Source: Panicum virgatum
Taxonomy: Eukaryota > Streptophyta > Magnoliopsida > Poales > Poaceae
Assembly (NCBI RefSeq): GCF_016808335.1
Contig: NC_053144.1
Coordinates: 19,700,403-19,764,402, forward strand
Reading direction: 5' to 3'
DNA length: 64,000 nt
Part shown: piece by piece, positions 12,301 through 23,062 of the stretch
Numbering within the stretch: the stretch's first letter is position 1
How the letters are laid out: each line of letters starts with the position of its first letter
The notes under the pieces: generated by a model
Databases searched by the model: none
What the model was told of the DNA's origin: nothing
The model's input: only the letters and a program-made list of their open reading frames with translations
Program-made: the position numbers and the translations under genes

Positions 12301-13282
12301 GACGAAGGTTGCTCACTTCATTCCAGTGAACACTACTTACTCCAGTGCTAGACTTGCAGAGTTGTACATCTCTCGGATTGTCTGCTTGCATGGTGTGCCC
12401 AAGAAGATTATATCTGACAGAGGGTCTCAGTTTACTTCTCGATTCTGGGAGCAGCTCCATGATTCGCTGGATACGAAGCTGCGTTTCAGTACAGCTTATC
12501 ACCCTAAGACAGATGGGCAGACAGAGAGAACCAACCAAGTGTTGGAGGATATGCTGAGAGCTTGTGCCATTCAGTACGGTACTAGTTGGGATAAGTGCCT
12601 GTCATATGCTGAGTTCTCAAATAACAACAGCTATCAGGCCAGTCTGAAGAAGTCCCCCTTTGAGGCATTGTATGGCAGAAAGTGCAGGACTCCTCTCTAT
12701 TGGGATCAGATTGGTGAGAAGCAGCTCTTTGGCCCTGAGATCATAGATGATGCAGAGCAGATGGTTCAGGCTGTGCGAGAAAATCTGAGGATTGCACAGA
12801 GCAGACAGAAGAGCTATGCTGATGGCAAACGGAGAGATCTGACCTTCAGTGTCGGTGATTATGTGTACCTGAAGGTGTCTCCGATGAGAGGAATCCGCAG
12901 ATTTAATGTCAAGGGGAAGTTAGCACCTCGGTATGTGGGGCCATTCAAGGTGCTAGAGCGGAAAGGCGAAGTTGCTTATCGCCTGGAGTTACCTCTTAGC
13001 CTCTCAGGAGTTCATGATGTCTTCCATATATCTCAGCTGAAGAGGTGTTTGCGAGTACCCGAGGAGCAGGCACCCCTGGATGGAGTGGATGTGCAGGAAG
13101 ATCTGACTTATACTGAGCATCCGGTGAAGATTCTGGAGACATCAGAGAGGGTTACTCGGAACAAGCGCATCAAGATGTGCAGAGTTCAGTGGAGTCATCA
13201 CAGTGAAGCTGAGGCTACATTGGAGCGAGAAGATGAGTTGAGGAAGACCTATCCAGATCTCTTTGCTAGCCAGCACAGCTAA
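9338..13282 (+). CDS. Chromovirus gag C-terminus and pol polyprotein (protease, RT, RNase H, integrase, chromodomain-like end)
   Basis: One uninterrupted frame. Domains in order: gag C-terminus with a Gln/Pro-rich linker; zinc knuckle [14 protein letters not shown] (about 9818-9859); retropepsin [11 protein letters not shown] (about 10013); RT with PFGLTNAP-like [12 protein letters not shown] and active site FIDDIMIFS (about 10943); RNase H starting [12 protein letters not shown] (about 11380); integrase with HHCC zinc region (about 12028-12150) and catalytic blocks MDFIVG, SDRGSQF and TDGQTERTN; then [10 protein letters not shown] and a C-terminal [13 protein letters not shown] block ending with TYPDLF (about 13117-13260). 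That last part resembles the chromodomain-like tail of Tekay/Del chromoviruses, which directs integration. All catalytic acids are present. The only lesion is upstream, in the gag 5' exon. Confidence 0.93.
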   Translation, partial: GTMSVTEYRDRFLQLARYAPADVADDRKKQEHFMEGLEDYLQYALLNLRFDDFNHLVDSALNTERKHLEMEDKKRKIVPVASGSNTRPRLQPPQPYQQQQYRPPQQYQQRPPQQYPPRQQQQAGQGQRLPAPPARAAPPAPQAPRPAAPTGQQAQGPPRTCFHCGQPGHYANACPRKAQAGQQGRPAQPRAPLQGRVNHVTAESAADAPNVVIGTFMVNSYPATVLFDTGATHSFITQSFVEHHGIHTSTLKRCLLVSSPGGQLRSHTYCPRVSVSLRGVEFCTDLMVLDTKGIDVILGMETLAKWGVRIDCAQRTVLLSASSGQEVVISAVEPSGFLHQMEARPTDGIRVVSEFPDVFPDDLPGMPPERAIEFCIDLLPGTAPIAKRPYRMAPIEHQEVKKTIDELLAKGYILRSFSPWAFPLLLVDKKDGSKRMCVDYRELNAVTIKNKHPLPRIEDLFDLLRGARIFSKIDLRSGYFQLRIRPGDIPKTAFTCKYGLYEYTVMSFGLTNAPAFFMHLMNMVFMDYLDVFVVIFIDDIMIFSKTEEEHEEHLRLVLQRLREHQLYAKFSKCEFWIDEVPFLGHVISQGGIAVDPSKVKDVLEWETPQTVKEVRSFLGLDGYYRRFIENFSKIAKPLTSLLEKNVAFIWTDERQRAFDELKKRLTTAPVLTLPDQTKRFTVYCDASKDGLGCVLMQEGRVIAYASRQLRRHELNYPTHDLELAAVVHALKIWRHYLYGQRCDIYTDHKSLKYIFTHNELNMRQRRWLELVKDYDLEIHYHPGKANVVADALSRRSYVNMAVAFQMPPELCEEFEQLSLGFLHHTSSATFEAVPTLESEIRQHQKDDEKLQEIRELLKKGKAPHFREDDQGTLWYKNRICVPDVKDLRKLILSEAHDTAYSIHPGSTKMYYDLKERFWLYGMKRSVAEYVAICDTCQRVKAEHQRPAGLLQPLKIPEWKWEEITMDFIVGLPRTQKGYNSIWVVVDRLTKVAHFIPVNTTYSSARLAELYISRIVCLHGVPKKIISDRGSQFTSRFWEQLHDSLDTKLRFSTAYHPKTDGQTERTNQVLEDMLRACAIQYGTSWDKCLSYAEFSNNNSYQASLKKSPFEALYGRKCRTPLYWDQIGEKQLFGPEIIDDAEQMVQAVRENLRIAQSRQKSYADGKRRDLTFSVGDYVYLKVSPMRGIRRFNVKGKLAPRYVGPFKVLERKGEVAYRLELPLSLSGVHDVFHISQLKRCLRVPEEQAPLDGVDVQEDLTYTEHPVKILETSERVTRNKRIKMCRVQWSHHSEAEATLEREDELRKTYPDLFASQHS

Positions 13283-13295
13283 ATCTCGAGGACGA

Positions 13296-13318
13296 GATTT
13301 CTTTAAGGGGGTAGGGTA
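13296..13318 (+). other. Polypurine tract
   Basis: The purine-rich AAGGGGGTAGGGTA lies immediately before the 3' LTR and would prime plus-strand DNA synthesis. It comes just after the pol stop and a CTCGAGGACGAGATT dyad. Confidence 0.8.
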
Positions 13319-15388
13319 TGTAACACCCTAATTTAAATTTCAGCATTTATTAATAAATTTAATTGGCTTTATTTAATTTATTCTAAGGTTTATTATGTTT
13401 AGCCTTGCATTTAATTTAATTTTGTTTCTCAAGTAATTAAAATTTTATCATAGGTTAAACTTTGTTGTTGCATTCATGCTGGAGCATCTTTTCTTTTATT
13501 GTTTGGTTAGAGTTTGAATTCAAATTTATTTGAATTCTTTTAGCTTGAGTTTGAATTAGAATTAGAAATAGAAAGAGAGAAATAGAAAGAAAAACCAAAA
13601 CAAGAAACCAGCCCAAACTCCGTGGGCAGCCCAACCCGATGGCCCTTGTATCTAACCTTTAATTGCGTTTAGGTCCCTCTGTCTTAGCAAAAAAGTCCCT
13701 GGAACCCTGTTTTTATTACAAATAGGCCCCTAAATCTTGTTTTAGCTCTAGTTTATGCGTTTTAGCTCCGTTTTAAGCATTCTTTATGTCTACGCGATCG
13801 TTGTAACGCGTAGAATAGTTTTAGATTAGTTTAGTGTGCTGTTTTTATGTACTGATGTACGGTTTTGTAGTTTTTGTTAGTGTTTGCTTGTATGCTTATT
13901 ATCGTGCATTGTTTTGGCCATGTGTTCGTGAGTAGACGTTGATCCATCTGAGGAGCCCCAGTACCAGTACCCGGAGCAGCCGTCTTCCGAGCACTTTGAG
14001 CAGCAGCAGGAGCAGTACGAGGAAGGCAAGTGTAACATGAACAACCTATCACTTTTAATTACATTTTCATACTGCATTTAATACTATATGCCTATAAGGA
14101 TTTCCTAGCCACTTTATATCCTTTATATATACCTTTGGGTTGCATTTTGGTTAGTTGTGCTAGGTTGCAGCGCTATAACACATTCTGGTCCTTTTTAATT
14201 AAATTGATTAATGGTTTACTTGAACTTAATTCTGAGAGTGGCCCTCTGTGCTTCGTGCTTGGGTGGCTCACGTCTCGTTAAAATATGGTTTTTGTAGAAA
14301 CATGGTTTAGGGGGCCAGCACGGTGCTTAGTGCTTGGTTGGCCACTCTCCATAAGGACCGGTTCATAGAGCGACAACCTGGGACAACAGCGCTACCACAA
14401 GGCTAGAATGGGATAGACTTGGCTTACTAATTAGGTCTTTTTGGTTTGGAGTAACTTACCTGTGGGGCAAGAGTAGTAAGCTTCAATGGTCCCTGCTCCT
14501 CCGGCTTGGTCTGTGCTTGGATTGCGCTCCTGTGCTTGTACCCCCGGAGGTGGGCCCCATCGTCGCTGACCTATCTCTCGCGGTTACGCCTTACCAACGA
14601 GATTCTTTGTAACGGCCTCGTAGTGAGTCGCTAGTCATCTCACCTAAGGAAGTGTGATGAACCTCTAGCGTAGCTCATGACTTGTGGGTAAAGATGTGCA
14701 ACCTCTGCAGAGTGTAAAATTGGTATACTAGCCGTGCTCACGGTTATGAGCGACCCAGATCCTCCTTTTGATTAGTGGGGTTGTCTCCTTCCGACGAGGG
14801 AGGTGCCTCTCGGGGTTACCTTGGTGGCTTGGTTTTGGTTTGGTTCTCAGTAGTAACATGATTAAATTTGACTAATTACTATGTAACTGGGTTAATGGTA
14901 ATTCATCAACTCGTAGTAAATAGCTTTAATAAAATTTTGCCAACACTTAAAAGCTAATGCAGTTGAGTCAGCCAACCTTAGAGCCTCATAGTTTGTGTTA
15001 TACTTGTTGAGTACAAGTTGTGTACTCACTCTTGCCTCTTCTCTACTTTTTCCTCTTGGCTACGCTACTGCTGCTCAGTTCCTGCCGACACGAGGGAGTT
15101 CGTCCAGCGCTACCAGGACTACGAGGACTTCTAGGTGTTCGTCTCCCAGTCGACGTCCCTGTGGCACCCTGCTCAGCTTCAGAGAGCTTTTATCGTATTT
15201 GTACTTCGCTTCCGCTGTATCAGACATTTTGTCATTAATGTAATAAATAACATTCGTATTCGCTTTATTATGTCTTATTCGTGATATGTGCTGTGATATA
15301 CTGTTCATTCTGTTGTATATACGTGTGACTTGATCCTGGCACGTATATGATTGCTCGGTTTATGTTCTTTTATAAACCGGGTGTTACA
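13319..15388 (+). repeat. 3' LTR of the chromovirus
   Basis: It is 2070 bp, the same length as the 5' LTR, offset by 7250. Most differences cluster around 13640-13890 and 14390-14760 and are mainly transitions. It also would supply the polyadenylation region. Confidence 0.95.
13936..15134 (+). other. Possible two-exon peptide inside the 3' LTR (open copy)
   Basis: Same layout as at 6686-7884. The exon-like part 13936-14031 is open here, with CAG where the 5' LTR has TAG. A GTAACA donor follows at 14032. The second exon-like part, 15079-15134, ends YQDYEDF and TAG. Joined, they would encode an acidic, Tyr/Gln-rich tail of about 50 residues that needs an upstream start. Nothing shows it is translated, and conserved LTR sequence could give the same look by chance. 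Confidence 0.35.
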
Positions 15389-15393
15389 GCTGT
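15389..15393. other. Target-site duplication GCTGT, right copy
   Basis: It matches 6064-6068 exactly and directly follows the terminal CA of the 3' LTR. Confidence 0.95.
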
Positions 15394-18053
15394 GAGGGCC
15401 TTGTCCTCCGCTTGAGCCTCCGCGCGCTCAACGCACTCGACATCGCACGCGTAGGCGTGCTCGAACGAAGAGCCGATGGTGATGACGCCCTTTGGACCCG
15501 GCATCTTGAGCTTGAGGTAGGTGTAGTTGGGGACGGCCATGAACTAGGCGTAGCAAGGACGTCCAAGGATGGCATGATAGGATCCTCGAAACCCCACCAC
15601 CTCAAAAGTGAGTACCTCCTTGCGGAAGTTGGCTGCCGTACCGAAGCATACAGGCAGATCGATCTGGCCGAGGGGTTGGACGCGCTTCCCCGGCGCAACG
15701 CCATGGAATGGCGACTTGCTGGGGCGAAGCTTGTCCAGTCCAATTCCCATGAGCTCCAAGGTGTGGGCGTACATGATGTTGAGGCTGCTGCCTCCATCCA
15801 TGAGCACCTTGGAGAAGCGGGTGTTGCCGATGATGGGATCGACAACGAGCGGATACCATCCCGGATGCGGGACGTAGTCGGGGTGGTCCTCGCGGCCAAA
15901 GGAGATGGTATCCTTCGACCAATCGAGGTAGGATGGCGTGGCTTTGGTGACGGAGAAAACTTGCTGGCGCTCACGCTTGCGTTGCCGAGAAGTCATGTTT
16001 GTCGTTGCTCCTCCAAAGATGAAGAAGGCGTTCTCCACTGGGGGGAACTCGTCATCTCCACCTTTGTCGCCAGCATCCTTCTTCTTGTCTTCGTCGCGAT
16101 GCGCGACGCGGTTGTAGTATTTATTGAGCATTTCGCACTGCTCGAGAGTATGATTGACCAGGCCCTTGTGGTAAGGGCACAGCTTCTTAAGCATATCGTC
16201 GAACTGGCCACCACCGCCTCGAGGGGGGACTCGAGGTCCTTGGCGGTCCGGGGCGGCAACGAAGGCCTCCTCGGAGTCCTCTACTTGCCCCAACCCGCCT
16301 GGTTCGGTGGGACCAGCTTCTTTCCCTTCCTCCCCCGCTTCTGTTTCATGGCGGGGGCACTGGGTTTGATGTTGCTGCCCTTCGCGGGCGCATCGTCCTT
16401 GCGCTTGCTCGACTTGTCGTCAAAGATGGCACCAACAGCCTCCTCGCCGGCGGCGTAGTTGGTGGCAGCGTCGAACAGCTCGTTGGTATTGGTCGGATGG
16501 CTTCTCGCGAGCTCATGCACCAGATTCCTGCACGTCGTACCCTCGAGGAAGGCGTTGATGACCTCGACGTGGGTGACGCTGGTGGGCTCGGTGCATTGCT
16601 TGGAGAAGCGCCGCACGTAGTCGCGTAGGGACTCGTTGCGCTTCTGTCGAGACCCTTTGAGGTCCCAAAAGTTCCCAAGGCGCACGTATGTGCCCTAGAA
16701 ATTACCCACGAAGATCTGGACCAAGTCGGCCCAGTTGTGGATCTGATCCGTAGGCAGATGCTCGAGCCACGTTCGTGTGGTGTCAGCAAGGTGAAGAGGA
16801 ACGTTGCGGATGATGACCGCGTCCTCCGTCGCCCCGCCTAGCTGGCACGCTAGGCAGTAGTCGTTGAGCCAGACTGCAGGGTCAGTTTCGCCCGAGTACT
16901 TGACGAGGGTGTTGGGTTGTCGAAAGCGCGGGGGAAAAGATGCAGTTCGGATTTCCCGGCTGAACACCCGGGTGCCCGGAGGCTCCGGTGACTCACCCCT
17001 GTCATGCTCGGGGTCGAAGCGTCCACCCCGTCGAGGGGTGTACCTTCTGCCGTCGATGATGTTGCGGGCGTCGCCGTCACCGACATGCCCGCGCGTGTCA
17101 CAGATTCGCTCCCTTACGGGAACTCTGCCGACGCGCTCGTGCACCGAGGGTGGATTCGCACCAGGGGCTACGGCTGCCTTGCCCTTCCCCGCTAGTGGTG
17201 TGTGCACAGAAACCTCACGGTCCTGGTGCGCAGTCCCATCAGGCTGCTCCGGGGCTTTCGAGCGCCTACGAGACGCAGAACTCTCGGCTTGCTGCACGGC
17301 AGCTTGCTCGATGAGCTCCTGTGCCTCGCGGCGCATATTGCGGCCCGAAGGCATCGATGGCTCGGGCATAGCTTGGAGTAGATAGGCAGCAGCGATGAGT
17401 TTTTCGTCGGCCGTCTTCAGTTCCGGAGATTTGTCGACGTTGTCGTCGGCCAGGATGTGCTCCCGGGCAACACGTCCCGCCGCCTGGGCATGTGCACCAC
17501 GCGCGGTACGCTGCAGCTCGAGTGCGGCGCGCAGCACTTGGGTTTGCTGACGCTGCTCGTCAAGCTTGGCTTGAAGCTCCTTGAGCTGTGCCAGCTGAGC
17601 TTGCCGCGCCACCGAGCTTGACGAGGAAGGGGTCGCAGGCGGCACCACCGGTTGGTTTGCCTGCGCGTCCGCCCCGCCGTCCCCGTCGTTGCTCGGGGCG
17701 TTGTCGTTTTGCTCGTCTGCGAGTTGGAACATGAAGCACTCCCGGGAAGGATCGAAATCCCCATCGCTGGAGTCTTCGGAGCAGGTGAGGCAGTAAGCCG
17801 TCGCCAGCTGGAACGAGCGAAGAGCATCGGGGTTGCAGACCAAGGAGTAGTCCTCGGCCTCCTCGGCCGTGAAGTTGTTCATGAAGAAGTTGATGTCGTC
17901 GGCGATCGAGCTCGCCGTCTCGGGGTAGGATTCGTCGGGAGACGATGCGATGAGGTTGCGGATCGATAGAAGATGATGACCCGGCAGATCCTCATACTCG
18001 GTGAAGTTAGTGCTGATTGAAGAGGCATAGGTGCGAGCGGCAGTGTTACGCAT
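15389..18053 (-). pseudogene. Tat-type gag and protease remnant
   Basis: Read from 18053 down. The gag-like segment has a Gln/Arg-rich coiled region (about 17600-17420), RVFSREIRTASFPPRF, then the capsid block YSGETDPAVWLNDYCLAC and TWLEHLPTDQIHNWADL. A TAG at 16695-16697 falls in the next conserved block, which continues with RNESLRDYVRRFSKQC. A frameshift near 16285-16293 precedes the zinc-knuckle-like CPYHKGLVNHTLEQC (about 16170). The protease motif VLMDGGSSLNIMY lies at about 15810, with AILGRPCYA downstream. A TAG at 15544 precedes FMAVPNYTYLKLKM. The frame runs into the nested element at 15388 and resumes at 6068. The true gag start may lie upstream of 18053. Confidence 0.85.
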
Positions 18054-18507
18054 CCCGAAGGGGAAGGGCGAAGGCGAGCTTGAGCCCCCCTGGGAGACAA
18101 TGGTGCTGCAGCAGGTGATGGTGCCGGCGCAGATGACGCCGAGGCACGTGATGACGAAACGGTGGCCCCGTTGGCCATGATGCTGAGTTGCGACATGCCA
18201 GTCTCAACCCACGTGGGGGAGCTGTGGCGTGCCGCGCGACGCCGCTCCGCGCGTGCTTGTCGCGAACGCTGACCTGAGCGCCTGTTGTGCCGGGCTGGTG
18301 AAGTCGGGGTGATGGGGTTGCGTCTGGGCGAGAGGAGCCGCATGAGGTAACCATTGCCGGTTGCTCTGAACTCGATACTCCCGAACCAGATCATGAATCC
18401 CACTGGGAGCGGATCCGAAACACCCATAGGGTATTGGTTGGATCTGCCCGCCATCCTTGGAGATCAAATGGGAACAAGAGAGAAAAATGTCACGCAGCGA
18501 CCCCTAC
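18054..18507 (-). other. Tat element leader or 5' part of gag
   Basis: Between primer site and the clear gag frame. A reading frame starting MAGRSNQYPMGVSDPLPVGF (from 18454) may be the original gag start, but frames break before joining the main segment. Too degraded to settle. Confidence 0.4.
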
Positions 18508-18520
18508 CTGGCGCGCCAAC
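18508..18520 (-). other. Primer binding site of the Tat element
   Basis: On the minus strand TTGGCGCGCCAGGTAGGGG follows the LTR end directly, which is the position and form of a primer site. It has the TGG start typical of tRNA 3' ends. I cannot assign the tRNA with confidence. Confidence 0.6.
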
Positions 18521-19919
18521 TGTTGGTGTCCCGACCCGGGGGCCAGATCCCAACTAGTGAATGTCGCGTGTTCCCTTGTCCCAGATGATGATGCAAGAGA
18601 CAACACAGTAACACACAATTTATCCTGGTTCCGGCCGCGGGGTTGTACGTCCAGCAAAGGGGGTGTGCGAGGGCACTGTATTATCTTGCACCTGGTGTGC
18701 TTGTAGTAGGGGGTACAAGCAAGGCGAGAGAGGGAGGAAGGCTCCCAGGTCTCTGCTAGAAGAGGGGTTGAAGGTGGCGAATAGGTATGCCGGAGCGTAA
18801 GCGATGATGGATCTCGTCTGGAAGCGTCTCAGCGTCCCGTCTAAAGGAAGCCCGCCTCCTCCTTTTATAGTCACAAGGAGGGGCGGCGCACATGAGTGGG
18901 GGCGTGGAAGTCATCGTTTCCCCTGAATCGCGGGGTACAGTGTTCGGATACTGTAGAAAGTACACTGTGGGGCATGGCGACTGGCGAGGCGGTCGTCATG
19001 GATATCGTCCTTCGTCCCACGGAGATCGCGCCGGTGTCCTGCCAGCTCCTGTAGATGGCGTGGCTGTCGCTGTAGGGCGTACTCTAGCGGTGGCATTCTG
19101 CGGGCCCCGCAGGTCAAAGTCTTGCGTGCTCCAGCAGTGGCGGGGCATGCGGCGGTCCCGGACCCCTTGGTTGGAGAACTAGTGTGCACATTAGGGGGTC
19201 CGGAAGGCACGTGGAAGTCCCGGACCCCTCGAGGGGGGTCCGGGGCTCCGGCTGTGGTGACGTGCGTCCCTCTTCGAGGGGTCCGTGGCGACACCGGACC
19301 TCCTCCCCAGCGGAAGATGGGCCTGGGACCATACGCATGATGAGGTGGAGTCCGGTCAACCGGAGTTGGCAGAATAGTAACGGGGACTGCTGAGCGCGTC
19401 TTGTCCCGCGTCGCAGGTTCCACAGTGCCGCCACAGCGTCCGGGATGACGGAGCAGTGACCGGAGGCGATGGATGGGACTCCTATCACAGCTACTGTGGG
19501 AACGGCGGCCTGACGCCGCCTGTCCTGAGCACTGTGGAAGAGTGATGGGGATTCAATGTCTCCGTACGGCGAGCGGTTGGGAAGCGGGGCCGTTCGTCCC
19601 TTGTGCCGAGGGGTGGCCTCGAGCGAGGCGGAGATGACTTACCCGCTCGAGGGTAGATTCGTTACCCTCGAGCGAGGCGGAGATGCAGGTCGCAGTCGAG
19701 GGGTCTCGACGGGGACCCTCGAGCGAGGCGGAGATCGTCCCGCGGGTTCGAGGGGGATGCGAATGGGCCGCGTGCTAGGCTTCTTTGAGTCCTTTCCTTT
19801 CTCTTTAGATAGGAAGGAGGCCGTGGACCTTCGTGGGCCCAGTCGCTTAACATGTGTTTGCGTTTTTCAGGGTGATCTTAGTACCCCGATTAGGGTGTCC
19901 CTAATCGTGGTACCCGACA
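18521..19919 (-). repeat. 5' LTR of the Tat element
   Basis: About 1.4 kb. In element sense it begins TGTCGGGTACCACGATTAGG and ends GGGTCGGGACACCAACA. A minus-strand TATA box (CTATAAAAGG, 18861-18870) fits a promoter. It contains three copies of a ~20-bp GC-rich repeat (CCTCGAGCGAGGCGGAGAT, at about 19617, 19670 and 19720). The TG...CA ends and the adjoining primer site support the limits. Confidence 0.8.
18861..18870 (-). promoter_or_regulatory. TATA box of the Tat LTR
   Basis: Minus-strand CTATAAAAGG followed by a GC-rich stretch, about 350 bp before the LTR end. Consistent with the U3/R promoter of this LTR. Confidence 0.55.
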
Positions 19920-22506
19920 ACGATCACCTTAGTGTCGGTGCAGATTCCAACAAAGCCATTATCCACCTTAGCTAGACCTGACTAGCCAACACGGGCTCCA
20001 CTAAGGGGCTATTGACCTAACTCCGAGGTTTAACCAGGGCATAAGTCACACATAGCTTATCCCTTCTTCTTAGTCACCCTTTGCTCTCAGCTCTCTTGAT
20101 GGCTATCAGACTAACTAGTGGGGTTTATGCTAAGCCGTTGCCCATACAACGGTCGAGTGGTTTGCACGATAGTGGGGTTAGGCAAGATGACACACCAACT
20201 CGGTCCTTAATTATGACAAGATGGATATCTTCCTTCCTTGCTCAACCACACAGGTTCGAGCACACCATTCGGCAAATCACACAGAAGTGCCATCCATCCC
20301 ATCTAAACTCATCTTTCGAAAATTCCACATTTTTTCCTTCCCACACACTCACACATTTTCTCTTTATAAAACAAGTTGTATCGTGTTTAATGTCCTAAGC
20401 GCTCTAGCAGCGATTAACGTCCAAACAAATCACATTAAGATATTAATCTAGGTGGTCAAGGAATGGTTATAACAAATCAAGGGGTGGCTATCCAACCATG
20501 TTTTCAACAGGCAAAATATATGCAGTTTTATAAAACAGGCTAATAGGTTGTGTTTATAGAAACTAGGACAAAGTATGCATCAAAGGACGGGATTGAACTT
20601 GCCGTTCTCAAAGCCTTTCGGGAAGTCCTGATCAAGGTACTGTCCTTCGGGTTTGGGGTTGCGGAACTGGTCCTCATTCACTTGCTCGTAGTACTGCTCG
20701 TCGACGGGTTCTCCCTCGTTCACGCTGTGATCTACGACGCATACAAACAAGCACACAATCAAGAAAAAAAATAATAGTTTTATCGTTGAGCTCGAAACGG
20801 AAACAATTAAGATATGGAGATAGGAGTAATATTTTTGGGCGGTTTCCTAATGGCATGGCCAAAACTATGTTAGGATTGGCGTGGTAAAGTTTCAGATCGA
20901 TCGGAGATTGTTTGGCGCATGAAATGATAGGCCGAAGAGGGGTTTAGGGTTAAATAAGGATCCAGGGGCTCATTTGTAAATAGTTTTGGAATAGAAAAGG
21001 ACTTAGTTGTAATTTATAGAAATATTTGGGGCATACTAAAAGGTGTAGGGGCTTATTTAGTATTAAGTTTATATGGTGGAAGGGTTTATTTGTGAATAGG
21101 AAAAATAGAAAGGTCTCTTTTGTAAAAGCACTTGAGAGGTGAGAGGGTTCTTAAGAATTAAAAAGGAAAGGTAGGGGCCTAAAGGCAAAATTGCCTTTCT
21201 TCCTCCCCTTCCCCTCGCTGGAAAATAGAGGAGCGGCGCGGGGTCACCGGCGGTGGCCCTCGCCGGCGGCCTGGGCCTCGGGGGCGGCCGGGAGGAGGGG
21301 GAAAGGGGCAGGGAGGCTCGTGGGGTCGATCCCCGGCCGTAGCTCGGGCGGAGGCGGTCCAAGGTGGCCTGGCCACGACGGCCGACGGGCGGCGGGTGGC
21401 GGTGGCCCTGGGCCGCCGTCCCGGAGGTGCGGCAGTGGTCAAGGAGAGGGGGAAAAGCACTAGGGGACCCTGTGGAGTAGATTCCCTCGCTCACCTTGGG
21501 CAGTGGTGGCTTGTGGACGGCCCTCCATGGCGGCGGGCGGCAGTGGATAGAGAAGCTCGCGGCGGCGGCGCTACAAAGCTAGGAAGGGGGGGCTGGAGGT
21601 GGCGGAGGTGGTTGTGGTGGCCGTGGACGGCATCGGGGCCTATTTGTAGGTGTGGCAAGGTGGTGGAGGGGAGGGGCGCCGGTGGAGGCCGGCGAGCGGC
21701 GCGGTGTGCCTCTAATGGAGTTCGTCATAGCGACGTGCAGCAACGTGATTCACGGTGGCGACGCGATTGTTCGGGCAGCAAGGATGCGCAGGGAGGACGA
21801 GCACGTGGAGGAAGGGGGCCGGCTGCTGTGTTCCTGCTCGCGAGCAGCGGGGCTCGGGCGGCGAGGCGGCGGCGCTGTTGCTCCACATTGCGGCTCAGCA
21901 GCGCGAGCGGCGAGCCGGTCAGGCGAGGCTCGGGGGAGCGTGCAACGCGTGCTGCACGCGCGGTGCGTGGGCAGGTGGGCAGGGCGGGCCGTCAGCGGCG
22001 GGCGGCGCGGCGAGCGGCGTGGCGACGCGATGCACGTGTGCACGCGTGGACAGTGCGCGCGTCGAGGCGGCGAGGGACTCGGCGTGCAGGGGCGCACACA
22101 CGCGCGCTTGGACGGGAGCGGGGGTGTGCGCGGCAGCGCATGGGGCAAGGGCGGCGGCGAGCTGAGCGGCGCTTGGGGGGGCGCGGCAGAGGAGAGGGAG
22201 GAAGGAGAGAGAGAGAGGGAGGAAAAAGAAAAGATAAAAGGAAAAAGGAAATGGAAAAGGGAGAAAGAGAGAGAGAGAAAGATTCGCGGCGGCGACCGCG
22301 GCCAGACACACACTCGCGCCGGTCGGGCGTGACGCGCGGGACAAGGACGAACGGCGAGACGGGAAGGCGATGGATTCGGATGTCGGGATCGGGTTTTTCG
22401 GAAGATCGGGAGATCGGGCGGGAAAAATGATTTGAGCTCAACGACGAAAAACTTTTGAAAAAAATTTAGTGCGTGATTTAATTTGGTGAATTTTTGGGAT
22501 GTTACA
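19920..22506 (-). mobile_element. LTR fragment of an older gypsy-type element, interrupted by the Tat element
   Basis: The right border is a minus-strand LTR start, TGTAACATCCCAAAAATTCA (22506 downwards), the same terminal pattern as the young chromovirus LTR. The part 21190-22430 is very GC-rich with long spurious open frames. 20580-20762 resembles the LTR-encoded peptide. The fragment stops at 19919, where the Tat LTR begins, so the remainder is expected beyond the left end of the window. This is the oldest layer of the nest (inference). Confidence 0.65.
20580..20762 (-). other. LTR-borne acidic Tyr/Gln-rich coding-like segment
   Basis: The minus strand reads EGEPVDEQYYEQVNEDQFRN and later FPKGFENGKFNPVL without stops. 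Composition, the VDE/EQYYEQ pattern and the terminal GKF junction recall the peptide at 6686-6781 in the chromovirus LTR. It lies at a comparable place inside an LTR. Possibly a homologous LTR exon; no expression evidence. Confidence 0.35.
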
Positions 22507-23057
22507 GTACCATTTATGTGTTGGCTATAGTACCATTTATTTATGCTGTAGTTGCATTGTTTCAGTAGCTAGCAGCTTTTTTGTTTTGTCTCAGCTAACA
22601 ACTCCAACTACAGCAGCAACACTTATGTGCTTTTTCTTCAGAGCTAGCCTTTTGTGAATTTGCTAATTAGTAAGTTGGTTAAATGTTGCATTATTAGCAG
22701 CTTGGTTTGCTCATCTGGATTAGCTCTATTGTGCAGGCATGTCAATTCAGTAGCTGCAGCTGCAGCTCGATCAACAGCTGCAAGTGGACATAAGAAGAAT
22801 GCTCAGGTTTCACTCAGGTGAATTAATCTTCATATCTATTTCATGCTATAGATCTAGTGATTTGACAATCATTGCTTGCTTGGTCCATGTTTTTAGTAAT
22901 GCTTTTAACTGCTCGTAAGCTCTAGTAAGCTTTTCAGTCACCTCTTAGTTAGCACTTAAATTGACCATTTTTAAAATTAGTTAGTGCTAATTTTGGCCTG
23001 CTGATCTTTTGTATCTTTGCTTCTGCTATACTTCGAGAAATTCCTAACCATTCCTAG
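22507..23057. other. AT-rich spacer with one exon-like block
   Basis: Mostly low-complexity AT-rich DNA. 22737-22817 is an open 81-nt stretch between a GTGCAG acceptor and an AG/GTGAAT donor, encoding HVNSVAAAAARSTAASGHKK. It may be a stray exon of a captured gene. Nothing else is recognisable. Confidence 0.3.
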
Positions 23058-23062
23058 GATGT

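Larger units (their letters stand above)
6069..15388 (+). mobile_element. Young Ty3/gypsy chromovirus (Tekay/Del-like), 9320 bp, nested
   Basis: Two LTRs of exactly 2070 bp (6069-8138 and 13319-15388) start TGTAACACCC and end GGGTGTTACA. Both outer flanks are GCTGT (6064-6068 and 15389-15393), a perfect 5-bp target duplication. A primer site follows the 5' LTR and a purine tract precedes the 3' LTR. By eye the LTRs differ at about 25 positions with no length change, roughly 1.2%. At the rate often used for grasses (1.3e-8 per site per year) that suggests about half a million years. It interrupts the Tat element between protease and RT, antisense to it. One premature stop in gag is the only obvious lesion in its coding region. 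Confidence 0.95.
1..19919 (-). mobile_element. Decayed Ty3/gypsy LTR retrotransposon, Tat type (left end outside window)
   Basis: An old element reads right to left: LTR 18521-19919, primer site about 18508, gag and protease 18053-15389, then RT, two RNase H domains and integrase 6068-2652. An accessory gene runs in the opposite direction in the 3' internal region (1-2057). The body is split by a younger element at 6069-15388. The second RNase H and the antisense gene after integrase point to the Tat lineage (established family knowledge). Stops and frameshifts occur in every domain, so it is dead. The second LTR must lie left of base 1, so its target duplication cannot be checked; the five bases beyond the right LTR are ACGAT. 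Confidence 0.85.

Noticed and set aside
21396..22430. A 344-residue open frame and several overlapping long frames in GC-rich DNA
   Set aside because: Arg/Gly/Ala-rich in every frame, no domain, and they lie within an LTR; GC-rich DNA rarely has stops.
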